Positions 18,552-27,240 are shown, numbered from the stretch's first letter. The stretch is DNA of 57,877 nucleotides from Cupriavidus basilensis (GCF_029335485.1 NZ_JARJLM010000683.1:1-57877), one strand, 5' to 3'. Numbers and translations are program-made. Notes: generated from the sequence alone by a model not told the origin.

Positions 18552-20086
18552 TTTCTCCCGTAGTTGTCTTCAAAGCGCACGATGTCATCCTCGCCGAGAT
18601 ACGCGCCGGACTGCACTTCGATGATCTCCAGCGGCGTCTTGCCGGGGTTTTCCAGCCGGTGCGGCGTACCGATGGGAATGTAGGTGGACTGGTTCTCGCT
18701 CAGGATGCTGACCGTGTCGCCACAGGTCACGCGCGCAGTGCCGCGCACCACCACCCAGTGCTCGGCGCGGTGGTAGTGCATCTGCAGCGAGAGACTGGCG
18801 CCCGGATCGACAACGATGCGCTTGACCTGGAAGCGGTCGCCGTGGTCGATGGCGTCGTAGCAGCCCCACGGGCGACGCACCTTGCGGTGGTTGATCACTT
18901 CGTTGCCATGCTCGGAGCGGATGCGCTGGACTACGTTCCTGACGTCCTGCACATGCGCCTTGTCGACCACCAGCACGGCATCCGCGGTCTCGACCACCAC
19001 CACATCGCGTACGCCGACGCAGGCGATCAGGCGGCCTTCCGAATGCGCCAGGCACGAATTGGCGCCGTCGAACACCACGCGTCCGCGCGAAGCATTGCCC
19101 ATGGCGTCCTTGGACGCGATATCCCAGATCGCCGCCCACGATCCCACGTCGGACCAGCCGGCATCCAGCGGCACCACCACGCCGGGTATGCCCGGCAGGG
19201 TCTCGAGCCTTTCCATCACCGCATAGTCGATGGAATCCGACTGGCAGGCGCTGAAGGATTCCTTGTGCATGCGCACGGTATCGCCAACGGTGTCGCTGCC
19301 CTCATAGGCGGCGCGGCATTGCACATACATGTCCGGCTGGAGCTCGCTCACCGCCCGCAGCCAGACCGCCGCCCGTACCACGAAGATGCCGCTGTTCCAC
19401 CAGTATTCGCCCGAATCCACATAGTGCTGCGCGAGCTCGAGGTGCGGCTTCTCGACAAAGCGCTCCAGCAGGAAGGCGCCATCGTCTTCGTCGCGCGAGA
19501 CCCGGATATAGCCGTAGCCGGTCTCCGCCGCCAGCGGCTGTACGCCCAGGGTCACGATGGCGCCGCGATCCGCGTGGCGCACCGCGGTGGCCAGCGCCAG
19601 GCGGAACGCGGGGACATCGGCCACGCTATGGTCCGCCGGCGTTACCACGAGCAAGGCGTCGCCGCTCTCGCCGGCGTTGGCCACGGCGTGCAGGGCGGCC
19701 ACGGTGAGCGCCGGCGCGGTATTGCGGCCGCACGGCTCGGCAAGGATGCGGACATTGTTGCCGCTGCGCTTCATCATGTCGCCGATCATGAAGCGATGCT
19801 CCTCGCCGCAGACCACCAGTTGCGGCGCCTCCATGCCGGCCGGCCGCCCGGCCAGCAGGCCCAGGCCATCGAAGCGGCGGGCCGTGGCTTCGAGCAGGGT
19901 ATCGTCGGACACCAGGTTGATCAGTTGCTTGGGAAACTGCTCGCGGGACAGCGGCCACAGACGGGTGCCAGAGCCGCCGGCCAGGATCACCGGCTGGATC
20001 GCCGGCAGCGGCACAGCGCGCGGCGCCAGCGCTGCGGCCATGTCGATACGGGCCGGCAGGCCCGCCACGTCGATCGGGTTGCTCAT
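18548..20086 (-). CDS. manC: Mannose-1-phosphate guanylyltransferase / mannose-6-phosphate isomerase
   Basis: 512 residues of the bifunctional ManC/AlgA family. The N-terminal nucleotidyltransferase has the pyrophosphorylase signature 'GGSGTRLWPLSREQFPKQ'; the C-terminal cupin isomerase domain has 'RPWGCYDAIDHGDRFQVK' and 'QMHYHRAEHWVVV' with metal-binding His residues. It converts mannose-1-phosphate and GTP to GDP-mannose. ATG 20086 follows GGAGG. It is the first gene of the large minus-strand EPS unit, which points to a mannose-containing (or GDP-mannose-derived) polymer. An isolated RepA iteron lies 126 bases upstream of its start. Confidence 0.95.
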   Translation of the reverse strand: MSNPIDVAGLPARIDMAAALAPRAVPLPAIQPVILAGGSGTRLWPLSREQFPKQLINLVSDDTLLEATARRFDGLGLLAGRPAGMEAPQLVVCGEEHRFMIGDMMKRSGNNVRILAEPCGRNTAPALTVAALHAVANAGESGDALLVVTPADHSVADVPAFRLALATAVRHADRGAIVTLGVQPLAAETGYGYIRVSRDEDDGAFLLERFVEKPHLELAQHYVDSGEYWWNSGIFVVRAAVWLRAVSELQPDMYVQCRAAYEGSDTVGDTVRMHKESFSACQSDSIDYAVMERLETLPGIPGVVVPLDAGWSDVGSWAAIWDIASKDAMGNASRGRVVFDGANSCLAHSEGRLIACVGVRDVVVVETADAVLVVDKAHVQDVRNVVQRIRSEHGNEVINHRKVRRPWGCYDAIDHGDRFQVKRIVVDPGASLSLQMHYHRAEHWVVVRGTARVTCGDTVSILSENQSTYIPIGTPHRLENPGKTPLEIIEVQSGAYLGEDDIVRFEDNYGRK

Positions 20087-20558
20087 GATGCCTCCTTGCA
20101 AGCGGTGCACCCCGGGCCGGGGATCTGCCGGGTCAGCCTGAACGCCATCGAAGCCGGGCGGCGCGCCGTCCGGCGTCCGCTCCAGGTGGCACCGACCCCT
20201 TTCGACCCGTACGCAGAAACGGGTACGCTTCGCGGCTGCCCGGTTTGCCGGCGTCCTTTTCCATGAAGTTCATGCCGGCATCGTGCAGGCATCCGCGCGC
20301 CATGCGCGCCGCCGGCGCGGGCAGCCACCGTATGGATTGCGATCGAGTCTAGGAGCGTGGCAGCGCCCCATCTGTGCGCTTGCGCACACGCTCGCCGGCA
20401 CGCTCTCGCGAGCGCCGGCGCCGCGCAGCCGCGAGCCGGTGCGGCCGTGCCTTGTGTTGGACAGCGTACGAATCTTTGGTACGGATACGGTTGTAATGGA
20501 GGCCGCTGTGCCGCTGAACGGCGTGGCCCGCTCGGAACCGCCACCGGAGGAACGGAAC
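20087..20558. other. Intergenic control region between manC and the divergent hydrolase gene
   Basis: About 470 bases separate the divergent manC and hydrolase genes, so promoters for both must lie here. The one clear element is the iteron at 20212-20227. A possible plus-strand sigma-70 promoter, TTGGAC then 17 bases then TACGGA, lies close to the hydrolase leader, but its -10 is poor. I see no convincing sigma-54 GG-N10-GC element or hairpin terminator. Confidence 0.4.
20212..20227 (-). repeat. Isolated RepA iteron copy upstream of manC
   Basis: An exact match (on the minus strand) to the origin iteron consensus CGTACCCGTTTCTGCG, about 28 kb from the origin. It sits 126 bases upstream of the manC start. 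The site is seen directly; binding by RepA is inference. Confidence 0.8.
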
Positions 20559-20621
20559 ATGAAGCCCCCGCCGAGACATGTCCCTGCCTTGCTGCGTTGC
20601 CATAGGCATGCCGATGTCTGA
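20559..20621 (+). CDS. Possible 20-residue leader peptide ahead of the hydrolase gene
   Basis: An ATG at 20559 lies nine bases after a strong GGAGGAAC SD and opens a 20-codon frame (MKPPPRHVPALLRCHRHADV). Its stop codon TGA overlaps the ATGTCTGA start of the hydrolase at 20614. The hydrolase itself has no SD of its own, so ribosomes finishing the leader could reinitiate. Cys/His/Arg-rich composition carries no recognisable function. The alternative is that an indel separates the true start from the hydrolase frame. Confidence 0.4.
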   Translation: MKPPPRHVPALLRCHRHADV

Positions 20622-22533
20622 CCGGGCCGGGACACAGGGCCTCGCGACCGCCGGGCAAGCCCCCCCCAACCACATGCTGCCGCTGCTGTTCGGCGGCTGC
20701 TACGGATGGCTGCACCTGCCGGGCCCCGCCGTGCAGCTGGCCCGCGAGTCCGGCGGCCGCTATGGCGTGGTGCTGTGCAACCCGTTCGGGCAGGAGGCCG
20801 TGATGACGCATCGCGGCTGGCGCTACCTGGCCGAACTGCTGGCGGCCAACGGCATGCCGGCGCTGCGCTTCGACTACCATGGCACCGGCGACTCCGACGG
20901 CGCCGAGAGCGATCCGCAGCGCGTGCCAGCCTGGATCGACAGCATCGCCGCCGCCGTGGCCACGCTGCGCGCGCGCACCGGCGTGCAGCGCGTAGCGCTA
21001 TGCGGCCTGCGCCTCGGCGCGCTGCTCGCGACGCTGGCGGCGCAGGAAATCGGCAACGTCGATGCCCTGGCGCTGCTGGCGCCGGTGGTGCGGGGCCGCG
21101 ACCACCTGCGCGAACTTCGCGCACTGCAGAGCACGTCCCGCGTGACCCCCGCCGACCAGCTCGATCCTGCCGAGACGGAGCGCTTCATGACGGTAGTCGG
21201 CAACCGGCTATATCGCGACGCGGTCGAGCGCATCCAGGCTTGCGATCTCGGCAAGCCGGACCAGTTGCAGCGCTGCCCGGCCGCACGGATGCTGATCCTG
21301 TCGGCGTCACCGCTCGACGGCGCCCGCCGCCTGGCCGATGCCGCCGGCGCGCTGGGCTGCGCGGTAGAGCGCGCCCCGTTCCCCGAATACGAGGCCTATG
21401 CCAGCTATCCCGAACTCAATGACCTGCCCTGGTCCGCCTTCCGGCATGTGACCGGCTGGCTCGCCGGCGCCAGCCCGGACGCGCTCGCCTTGCCCGGCAT
21501 CGCCGTCGCCGCGCGCGTGGTGCCGGCGGCATCCCCGCTGCTGCATGGCGATGGCTTTATCGAGCGGCGCATGCATTTCGGCGCGGCCGGCCTGTTCGGC
21601 ATCCTGTGCGAGGCGCCGGCGCCCGCCGCGGGCGCCCCGGCCGTGCTGCTGGTCAACACCGGGGCCGGCCACCATATCGGCGACGCGCGCATGGGCGTGC
21701 TGTGCGCCCGCCACCTGGCCCGGCAGGGCATCCCCTCGCTACGCATGGATCTCGGCGGTATCGGCGACAGCGCCAGCCTGACACTGGCGCGCTACGGCTT
21801 CCAGCCCTATGACAGCGCCTTGCGCCACGACGTGATCGCGGCCGCTGGCTGGCTGCGCAGCCAGGGCTACCAGCGCGTGGCGCTGTTCGGCATCTGCTCC
21901 GGGGCGTATGCGGGCCTGCATGCGGCCTGCGAGAGCGAGCACATCGCCGGCGCGGTCCTGGTCAACCTGCAGAGCTTCATCTGGCCCGAGGGGCTGGAGA
22001 TCCAGGAAGTCGTGCAGCAGCGTCCGCGGCAGCGCGATGCCGCCACGCGGACCTACCTGGCCTCCTGCCTGCGCCCGCAGAAATGGGTACGCGTGCTGCG
22101 CGGCGATACCGAGATCGGCAGCATCGTCCGCGAACTGGCCAGGCGCGGCATGCTTCGCCTGCGCACTCGCGCCAGCCACACGGCTGGCTGGATCACCGGC
22201 GCCGACACGCCGGTCCGGCGGGTGCGCAACCTGCTGCGCCGGCTCGACGGGCGCGGCGTGCCGGTCTGGCTGGTATACGGCGGCTATGATCCCGGGCTCG
22301 GCGAGCTGGCCACTTACTTCGGCAGCGGCGGCCGCGTCATGCGGCGCTATCGCAATGTACGGCTATGTATCTCGGATCGGATCGACCATGCACTGCGGGC
22401 GTATACCGCGCGCGATGCAGTGCTGGCGCTGCTGGACAGCTACCTGCGTACCCATTTCTGCGTGACCCGGGATGCGGAGGCGGCGCGTGAAAAAGCGGTG
22501 CCCGCGGCTGGGATGGAGACGTCGAAGCCCTGA
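20614..22533 (+). CDS. Tandem alpha/beta hydrolase, exosortase-system-hydrolase-like
   Basis: 639 residues that contain two hydrolase-like halves. The first has 'VVLCNPFGQEAVMTHRGWRY', 'RFDYHGTGDSDG' and the elbow 'VALCGLRLGA', with Arg in place of the usual nucleophile. The second repeats the layout with 'VLLVNTGAGHHIGDARMGVL', 'LRMDLGGIGDS' and elbow 'VALFGICSGAYAG', where Cys occupies the nucleophile position, then 'VYGGYDPGL' and 'RIDHAL' for the acid and His. The layout recalls hydrolases that accompany EPS/exosortase loci, which carry GxCxG-type elbows. It diverges from manC. An ATG at 20578 is also in frame. Function: probably acyl or ester chemistry on EPS or lipid; unproven. Confidence 0.7.
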   Translation: MSDRAGTQGLATAGQAPPNHMLPLLFGGCYGWLHLPGPAVQLARESGGRYGVVLCNPFGQEAVMTHRGWRYLAELLAANGMPALRFDYHGTGDSDGAESDPQRVPAWIDSIAAAVATLRARTGVQRVALCGLRLGALLATLAAQEIGNVDALALLAPVVRGRDHLRELRALQSTSRVTPADQLDPAETERFMTVVGNRLYRDAVERIQACDLGKPDQLQRCPAARMLILSASPLDGARRLADAAGALGCAVERAPFPEYEAYASYPELNDLPWSAFRHVTGWLAGASPDALALPGIAVAARVVPAASPLLHGDGFIERRMHFGAAGLFGILCEAPAPAAGAPAVLLVNTGAGHHIGDARMGVLCARHLARQGIPSLRMDLGGIGDSASLTLARYGFQPYDSALRHDVIAAAGWLRSQGYQRVALFGICSGAYAGLHAACESEHIAGAVLVNLQSFIWPEGLEIQEVVQQRPRQRDAATRTYLASCLRPQKWVRVLRGDTEIGSIVRELARRGMLRLRTRASHTAGWITGADTPVRRVRNLLRRLDGRGVPVWLVYGGYDPGLGELATYFGSGGRVMRRYRNVRLCISDRIDHALRAYTARDAVLALLDSYLRTHFCVTRDAEAAREKAVPAAGMETSKP

Positions 22534-22575
22534 GCTGCCGCTGGCGCCTGGCGGACGAGACAGGGACGCCAGCCC

Positions 22576-23949
22576 TCAGATCAATCGCTGAACGATCCGG
22601 TGACGCCACACGAGTTGGTAGTAGGTCGTTTGCAGCACGAGCATCGCAATGAAGGTAAGTGCATAAGACCACCAGATGCCGGAAATCCCGACCCTGGCAT
22701 TCAGCCAATAGGCTGCAGGTACTTCAATGCAAAGGATCGCGAACACGCCCAGGCCCGTGGGGCCGAACACGGTCCCGCTGGCGCGCATGACACCGACCAG
22801 GACGTTGGCCAAGCCCATCACGATGACACTCCAGGCAACGATGTGCAGCAGTTCCAGGGCGAGCTCGACGACCGAACCATCCTTCAGGAAAAGCCCTATC
22901 ACCGCAGGTGCCAAACCATAGGCGACAGCAACAAAGCCGCCGGTGACTGCGACGTTCAGCCACAGGCCGGTCCGGACGATGGCGCCGAGCCTGCCGCCAC
23001 GACCAGCCCCGATAGCATGCGATGCGAGGATGGTCGTGGTGATGCCCAGGGACATGGCAGGTAGCTGCATCCAGCTCATCACCTGGGTGACTGCGCCGTA
23101 GGCCGCGGTGGCATTCGAGCCGTGGCGGTTCACCAGCCCGAGCAGCACGATCTCGGCCACGGCCATGGCGAGCATCTGCAGCGACGATGGAATGCCAATC
23201 CGCAGGATCTTTCGTGTGATGACTGGATCAAAGCGCACATGGCGAAGCAGTTCGATACTTGGGGCCAACGGATGTGCCTTGCGTCGCCAGTACACCAGCA
23301 TCCACGTCAGCGCCAGCGCGAAGGCCAGCATGGTCGAGACCGCCGCGCTGGCCACACCCAGTTGGGGCAGCCCGCCCCACCCGCCAAGAAGCGCTGGTGT
23401 GCAGACGAGCGAGATCAGGGTGGCCAGCGCCAGTGCCCACAACGGCGTCACTGCGTCGCCAACGCCCCGACTCATGGAGGTGGTCAGCCACAACATGAAA
23501 ATGAGAGGCGCGCCCATCATCATCAGCCGCGCATAGCTCGTTGCGTCGGCCAGGATATTGGCTGGCGTCCCCAGCCACCGCAGGATCTGAGGCGCGAGGA
23601 AACCACCGCAGACACTGACCAGAAGGCCGGCGCAAGCAGTCAGGGCCAAGGCCGACCCTGCTACCGCTCTCGCCTTTGCGTGGTTTCCGCCGCCCCAGGC
23701 CTGCCCGACCAGCACCGTGGCGCCGGAGCTCAGGCCAATGACGATGGCCAGGAAAAAAAAGAAGATCGGAAAGAATGCCGAAACCGCCCCGATGGCTTCG
23801 ACGCCGATCATCTGCCCGAGGTAGATGCCGTCGATAGTCCCTGCGGCGGCTTGCAAGGTATTCGTCAGCATCATGGGGACGAGAATGACCAGGTAGGTCT
23901 TCCACAAGGGTGGAGGTTGAGTGGGTAGGGATGGAGATGTCGGACTCAT
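22576..23949 (-). CDS. MATE-family multidrug/metabolite efflux pump
   Basis: 457 residues and about 12 membrane segments. Typical MATE features are 'TLQAAAGTIDGIYLGQMIG' in the first helix pair, 'SSGATVLVGQAWGGGN' and, in the second half, 'MSLGITTTILASHAIGAGRG'. It exports cationic or organic compounds using Na+ or H+. ATG 23949 was preferred over an upstream in-frame start because the 52 extra residues are not hydrophobic or conserved. It is the last gene of a three-gene minus-strand unit with the DUF1330-like and DUF2239 genes, and seems unrelated to EPS assembly. Confidence 0.9.
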   Translation of the reverse strand: MSPTSPSLPTQPPPLWKTYLVILVPMMLTNTLQAAAGTIDGIYLGQMIGVEAIGAVSAFFPIFFFFLAIVIGLSSGATVLVGQAWGGGNHAKARAVAGSALALTACAGLLVSVCGGFLAPQILRWLGTPANILADATSYARLMMMGAPLIFMLWLTTSMSRGVGDAVTPLWALALATLISLVCTPALLGGWGGLPQLGVASAAVSTMLAFALALTWMLVYWRRKAHPLAPSIELLRHVRFDPVITRKILRIGIPSSLQMLAMAVAEIVLLGLVNRHGSNATAAYGAVTQVMSWMQLPAMSLGITTTILASHAIGAGRGGRLGAIVRTGLWLNVAVTGGFVAVAYGLAPAVIGLFLKDGSVVELALELLHIVAWSVIVMGLANVLVGVMRASGTVFGPTGLGVFAILCIEVPAAYWLNARVGISGIWWSYALTFIAMLVLQTTYYQLVWRHRIVQRLI

Positions 23950-24043
23950 ATGGGATTCCCTGGCCAAAGCGATGGCCCACCCGGCGCGGCGAACCGCCCG
24001 GAGAAAATACTGACTCGCAGGTTTTGATAGGAAGCCGGTGTGC

Positions 24044-24502
24044 CTACGCTGTAGCTGCCCCGACTTCCGAAAGCGGCAGCAGGCGAGAATCTTCAATAGC
24101 CGCAATGCGGTGCCCCATTCCAGCCAGGTAGGCTTGATGGGAGGCGAATGCCAGGAACGAATCGGCGCTGTGTTGCCGGACCAGCATTGCCATGTCCCAC
24201 CGTTCAGCTTGTGGCCCGATCAGGAAATGGCCACCGGCTCCGAGAAACAGCAGGTCGCCTCCTGTGTCGCGTAGGTAGGGCAGGGTGTGTTCGATGTACC
24301 GCTGAAAGGCGGCTGCACCGCTGATGGCTATCTCCGGCGCCAGCTCGGGCGTGGCCCAGTAGTCCGCGGTTTCACGAAAACGCAGCAGGTTCAGCATCAC
24401 AACGCTGCCTTGCATTTTCCGCATGACGAACGCACGTCCCGCTTCCTGTGTGGGTTCGAGGTAGCAAGTGGTCTGGTCCGGATTTGCCATCGGGTGGTCC
24501 AT
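24044..24502 (-). CDS. DUF1330-like small protein
   Basis: 152 residues, soluble, no signal peptide. 'GSVVMLNLLRFRE' and 'SGAAAFQRYIEHTLPYL' followed by 'MAMLVRQHSADSFLAFASH' match the dimeric ferredoxin-like layout of DUF1330 proteins, whose reaction is unknown. It begins 14 bases after the DUF2239 stop and precedes the MATE gene by 94 bases, so the three are probably one operon. Met5 is an alternative start. Function is not assignable; a small-molecule detoxification role would fit the pump but is speculation. Confidence 0.7.
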   Translation of the reverse strand: MDHPMANPDQTTCYLEPTQEAGRAFVMRKMQGSVVMLNLLRFRETADYWATPELAPEIAISGAAAFQRYIEHTLPYLRDTGGDLLFLGAGGHFLIGPQAERWDMAMLVRQHSADSFLAFASHQAYLAGMGHRIAAIEDSRLLPLSEVGAATA

Positions 24503-24516
24503 CTTTCTTTAGTCCT

Positions 24517-25188
24517 TTAGTTGCCAGGAGCGGATGCCGGTACGCCATCGCCGAAAGCGAGCCGGGTTGCGTGATCTCGCACATCGCCCGGCCACTTGGC
24601 GATGAGCGCGCTGAACTTGGGCCGGTCATGCGCGAACAGTGCCCGGGTCGCTTCTTCAAAACCGGGCAGATCCCCCGCTATTGCCGCCATGAAGTGGTAG
24701 GCACGCTCGTGCGCCTTGCGCGTTTTGTCTTTATCGCCGTTGGCCCTGCGCGCTTCCTCAACCAGTTTTCGCAGGGCTACCGACGCGCCGCCGGGCTGTG
24801 TCGCCAGCCATTCCCAATGCCGCGGCAGCAGCGTCACTTCGCGGGCGACTACACCCAGCTTCGGGCGCCCGCGGCCTCGGGATTCTTCTGCGGCGCCATC
24901 CGGGCCGGCGGGTTGAGAGGATGGCTCCAACCTTGCCGATCCGGCGCGCGTGTCCGGCGCGGCAGGCGCAGCCAGCCGGGCCGCCACTTCCTCGTCCGAG
25001 CCCCTCGTATCGACATCGATGGAGCGGCCGGTGCCGTCGTCAAAGATCAGCACGGGGCCAACCGCGCCGCTTTCAAGTACTTTTTTGACCACCAGGGCAT
25101 TCGTTTGCAGGGCCCCGGAGGCGATGCGTCGATAGCCATCGAAGCTTGTGTAGGAATTGAAAAGTGGCTCAGTCATCGCGATGTGCAT
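24517..25188 (-). CDS. DUF2239 family protein
   Basis: 223 residues. The C-terminal half contains 'GRGRPKLGVVAREVTLLPRH' and 'GGASVALRKLVEEARR', the recognisable core of DUF2239; the N-terminal half has 'PVLIFDDGTGRSIDVDTRG'. The 'GRPKLGVV..EVTLLPRHWEWL' segment resembles a ribbon-helix-helix or small helical DNA-binding patch, so a regulatory role is possible. It is the first gene of the DUF2239/DUF1330-like/MATE unit and its start (ATG 25188; ATG 25176 also possible) lies 20 bases after a duplicated TACCCGG element that could be its operator. Confidence 0.75.
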   Translation of the reverse strand: MHIAMTEPLFNSYTSFDGYRRIASGALQTNALVVKKVLESGAVGPVLIFDDGTGRSIDVDTRGSDEEVAARLAAPAAPDTRAGSARLEPSSQPAGPDGAAEESRGRGRPKLGVVAREVTLLPRHWEWLATQPGGASVALRKLVEEARRANGDKDKTRKAHERAYHFMAAIAGDLPGFEEATRALFAHDRPKFSALIAKWPGDVRDHATRLAFGDGVPASAPGN

Positions 25189-25208
25189 TCAAGGTGGTGT
25201 ATTGCCTG

Positions 25209-25253
25209 AATAATACCCGGATAAAAATTGATGTCAATAATACCCGGGTAAAA
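25209..25253. promoter_or_regulatory. Duplicated palindromic operator-like element
   Basis: Two 18-base copies, aataatacccggataaaa (25209-25226) and aataatacccgggtaaaa (25236-25253), differ at one position and are 27 bases apart. The second contains the perfect palindrome TACCCGGGTA. The AT-rich flanks stand out from the GC-rich surroundings. Position just upstream of the DUF2239 start suggests a promoter with two binding sites for a dimeric regulator. Confidence 0.6.
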
Positions 25254-25536
25254 TTGCATGAGAGCACGAGAGCCGGGCTTTCAGGCTTTGTTTGATCCGC
25301 GTTGCCATCCGGGCGTCCAGGCGCTCACGCGGCGCGTTCGCCTTGCTGTGGTCGAAGCGCGGGGTGGGCCCGGAATCCACGCCGCCGATGGTGTGCAGCT
25401 AGTGGCAATGGGCAAGGAAATGGCAGGACGCCACGCCGCATTCGGCCGATCGACCTCGAATGTCCGAACGCGTGCGCTGATGCGCCGCCCGGTTCGCCAG
25501 CGGCAGCCGCTCTTCCCCGAGCAGTCAGAGCCCGGC
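25254..25536. other. Gene-free stretch
   Basis: Between the operator-like repeats and the end of the fusion gene I see no conserved frame, RNA gene or terminator. A plus-strand frame opens at 25258 right after the operator but has no family features. It may be the remnant of a lost divergent regulator. Confidence 0.4.
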
Positions 25537-27240
25537 TCAAATCACAAACTGCCTGCTGACGTGATCGATCACGGTAATGTTCCCCGTCGTAGTCAAATGA
25601 TGCGACCCCAGCAGCCGTTTGCGGAACGTCGGATCGATCCGTGACACCTGCCGCTCCTCGTATGCCAGCTCCGATATCGTCAGGATCTCGTTAACGATCA
25701 ACCCTTCGCCATAGCGGTCGAAACCCTGCCGCTGCGCCAGCCGGAACAGCCGGTCGCCTTCGGCGATCAGGCCGGCGTTGCGGCCCCCGGCGGAATCGAT
25801 CAGCACCGGGTTGCCGCCGCCGAACGGCTTCCAGCCCTGCCGCAGCGGCGAATCGTTGGAGAACAGGTAGAGTTCGCTGCAGTGATCCTTGACGCCGGAC
25901 TTGTCGATGCTAGTCAGCATCCACCAGCGCCCGCCGCGCTCGAACAGGATGGTATCGGCGGCCGAGACCCCGTCCATCGCCACCGCGGCAAGCTCCCATT
26001 GCTGCGGGAATCCGGTGCACCGGTAAATGCGGATCTGTTCCGAATCCGAGCATTCCGGGCACATGTAGAGGTCACCCTGATAGGCAAAGAGATAGGGAAA
26101 GGAGAGATGGAACGGCTCCGCTATCACGGCACCGAGATCCATCACCTTGGTCCCGATCACCTCGAGCACCGAGATATGGGCGCGCCGGCGCGCGTATACA
26201 TAGTCTTCGACAAAACAGAACAGCCGCCCGTCCGGCGCCTTCCAGAGGAAGGGATCAGCCCAGAAGCGGCCCTTCGGCGAGGCGACCTCCACAGCCTGGC
26301 GCAGGTCGGCATGGCGCCAATCGCTCTGCACGATCGAAATCCCGAACTTGCGGCGCAAGCTGAGCGCGCGCTGCGCGCCTTTCACCGCCGCGCGGCCCAG
26401 GGTGCGCATCGCATAGCGCAGGATATGCACGGTGCCGGGCGGCCCGCCCAAGGGCAGATGCTGCCGTCCGGGCGGCGGGCCCGCCAGCCGGCGCGGCTGG
26501 GATGCGGGCATGCGGCGCTGCGCCGCGATGCTCTGCAGCAGGCCTTGCAAATGCACGTTGGCCTTGCGGTAGAGATGCGCCTGGTTTTGCAGGAAGCTGA
26601 TGCGGGTGGCGAAGCGACCCCGCACCAGCACTTCGTCGCTGCGTGCACCGCTCAGGCGCTGGATGGCGAAAGCGGTCGACGGCAGGCGGTGGAAGCATTC
26701 CCAGAAACCGGCCGGCCCCGCCTGTTCCGACGCGCTATCGCCAAAATGCATGCGCAGCACGCCCAGGCGAGCCGCGTCCAGCATGTCGCCGGTGGGCAGG
26801 CCGGGGCCGCAGCACAGCAGCACATCGAGTTGCTGCTCCCGCACCCGGGCCACAGCGGCCGCATCGAAGGCATGGCCGCCATCGGCCTGCACGCGGGGCG
26901 CCTCCAGGTCGATGCGGCCGGGCACGGCGGCGCTGAGATCGTGATGGGACAAATGGGCGCGGTAGGTGCCGCTCTGGCGCAGCAGGATGTTCTCGACCCT
27001 CATCAGCGTATGCATGCAGCGGGCGGACAACGCGTGCGCCAGGCGCGCGAACGCTGGCGCGTGCCCGCCTGGCGCAGCACGCGGCGTACCGTAGACGAGC
27101 AGGTGGGATATGTCGATATCGGGCTGCGCTTGCGCCCATAGCACCAGTTCGCGCACATGCTGTAGCGCGCAAGCATCGTCAACCAGCAAACCCACGGCCA
27201 GCGGCTTTCCCTGACGGGCCTGCTGTTCAGCTTCCGTCAT
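25537..27240 (-). CDS. Formyltransferase-like domain fused to a GINT1-type beta-propeller
   Basis: 567 residues in two parts. Residues about 1-250 resemble a formyltransferase N-domain ('VLLCCGPGLPTGDMLDAARL', 'GVLRMHFGDS'), with His-Phe-Gly-Asp where classical enzymes have N-x-H-x-S-x-L-P, so catalysis is uncertain. Residues about 300-567 carry the five-bladed propeller found in glucosamine inositolphosphorylceramide transferase (GINT1) relatives: 'FWADPFLWKAPDGRLFCFVE', 'HLSFPYLFAYQGDLYMCPE', 'GNPVLIDSAGGRNAGL'. It starts as ATGA on the stop of the second Wzc-like gene. Probably an EPS sugar-modifying enzyme or transferase. Confidence 0.7.
   Translation of the reverse strand: MTEAEQQARQGKPLAVGLLVDDACALQHVRELVLWAQAQPDIDISHLLVYGTPRAAPGGHAPAFARLAHALSARCMHTLMRVENILLRQSGTYRAHLSHHDLSAAVPGRIDLEAPRVQADGGHAFDAAAVARVREQQLDVLLCCGPGLPTGDMLDAARLGVLRMHFGDSASEQAGPAGFWECFHRLPSTAFAIQRLSGARSDEVLVRGRFATRISFLQNQAHLYRKANVHLQGLLQSIAAQRRMPASQPRRLAGPPPGRQHLPLGGPPGTVHILRYAMRTLGRAAVKGAQRALSLRRKFGISIVQSDWRHADLRQAVEVASPKGRFWADPFLWKAPDGRLFCFVEDYVYARRRAHISVLEVIGTKVMDLGAVIAEPFHLSFPYLFAYQGDLYMCPECSDSEQIRIYRCTGFPQQWELAAVAMDGVSAADTILFERGGRWWMLTSIDKSGVKDHCSELYLFSNDSPLRQGWKPFGGGNPVLIDSAGGRNAGLIAEGDRLFRLAQRQGFDRYGEGLIVNEILTISELAYEERQVSRIDPTFRKRLLGSHHLTTTGNITVIDHVSRQFVI

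Noticed and set aside
25258-25644. A plus-strand frame right after the TACCCGG repeats
   Set aside because: It would be well placed for a divergent regulator but has no HTH and runs antisense into the fusion gene.
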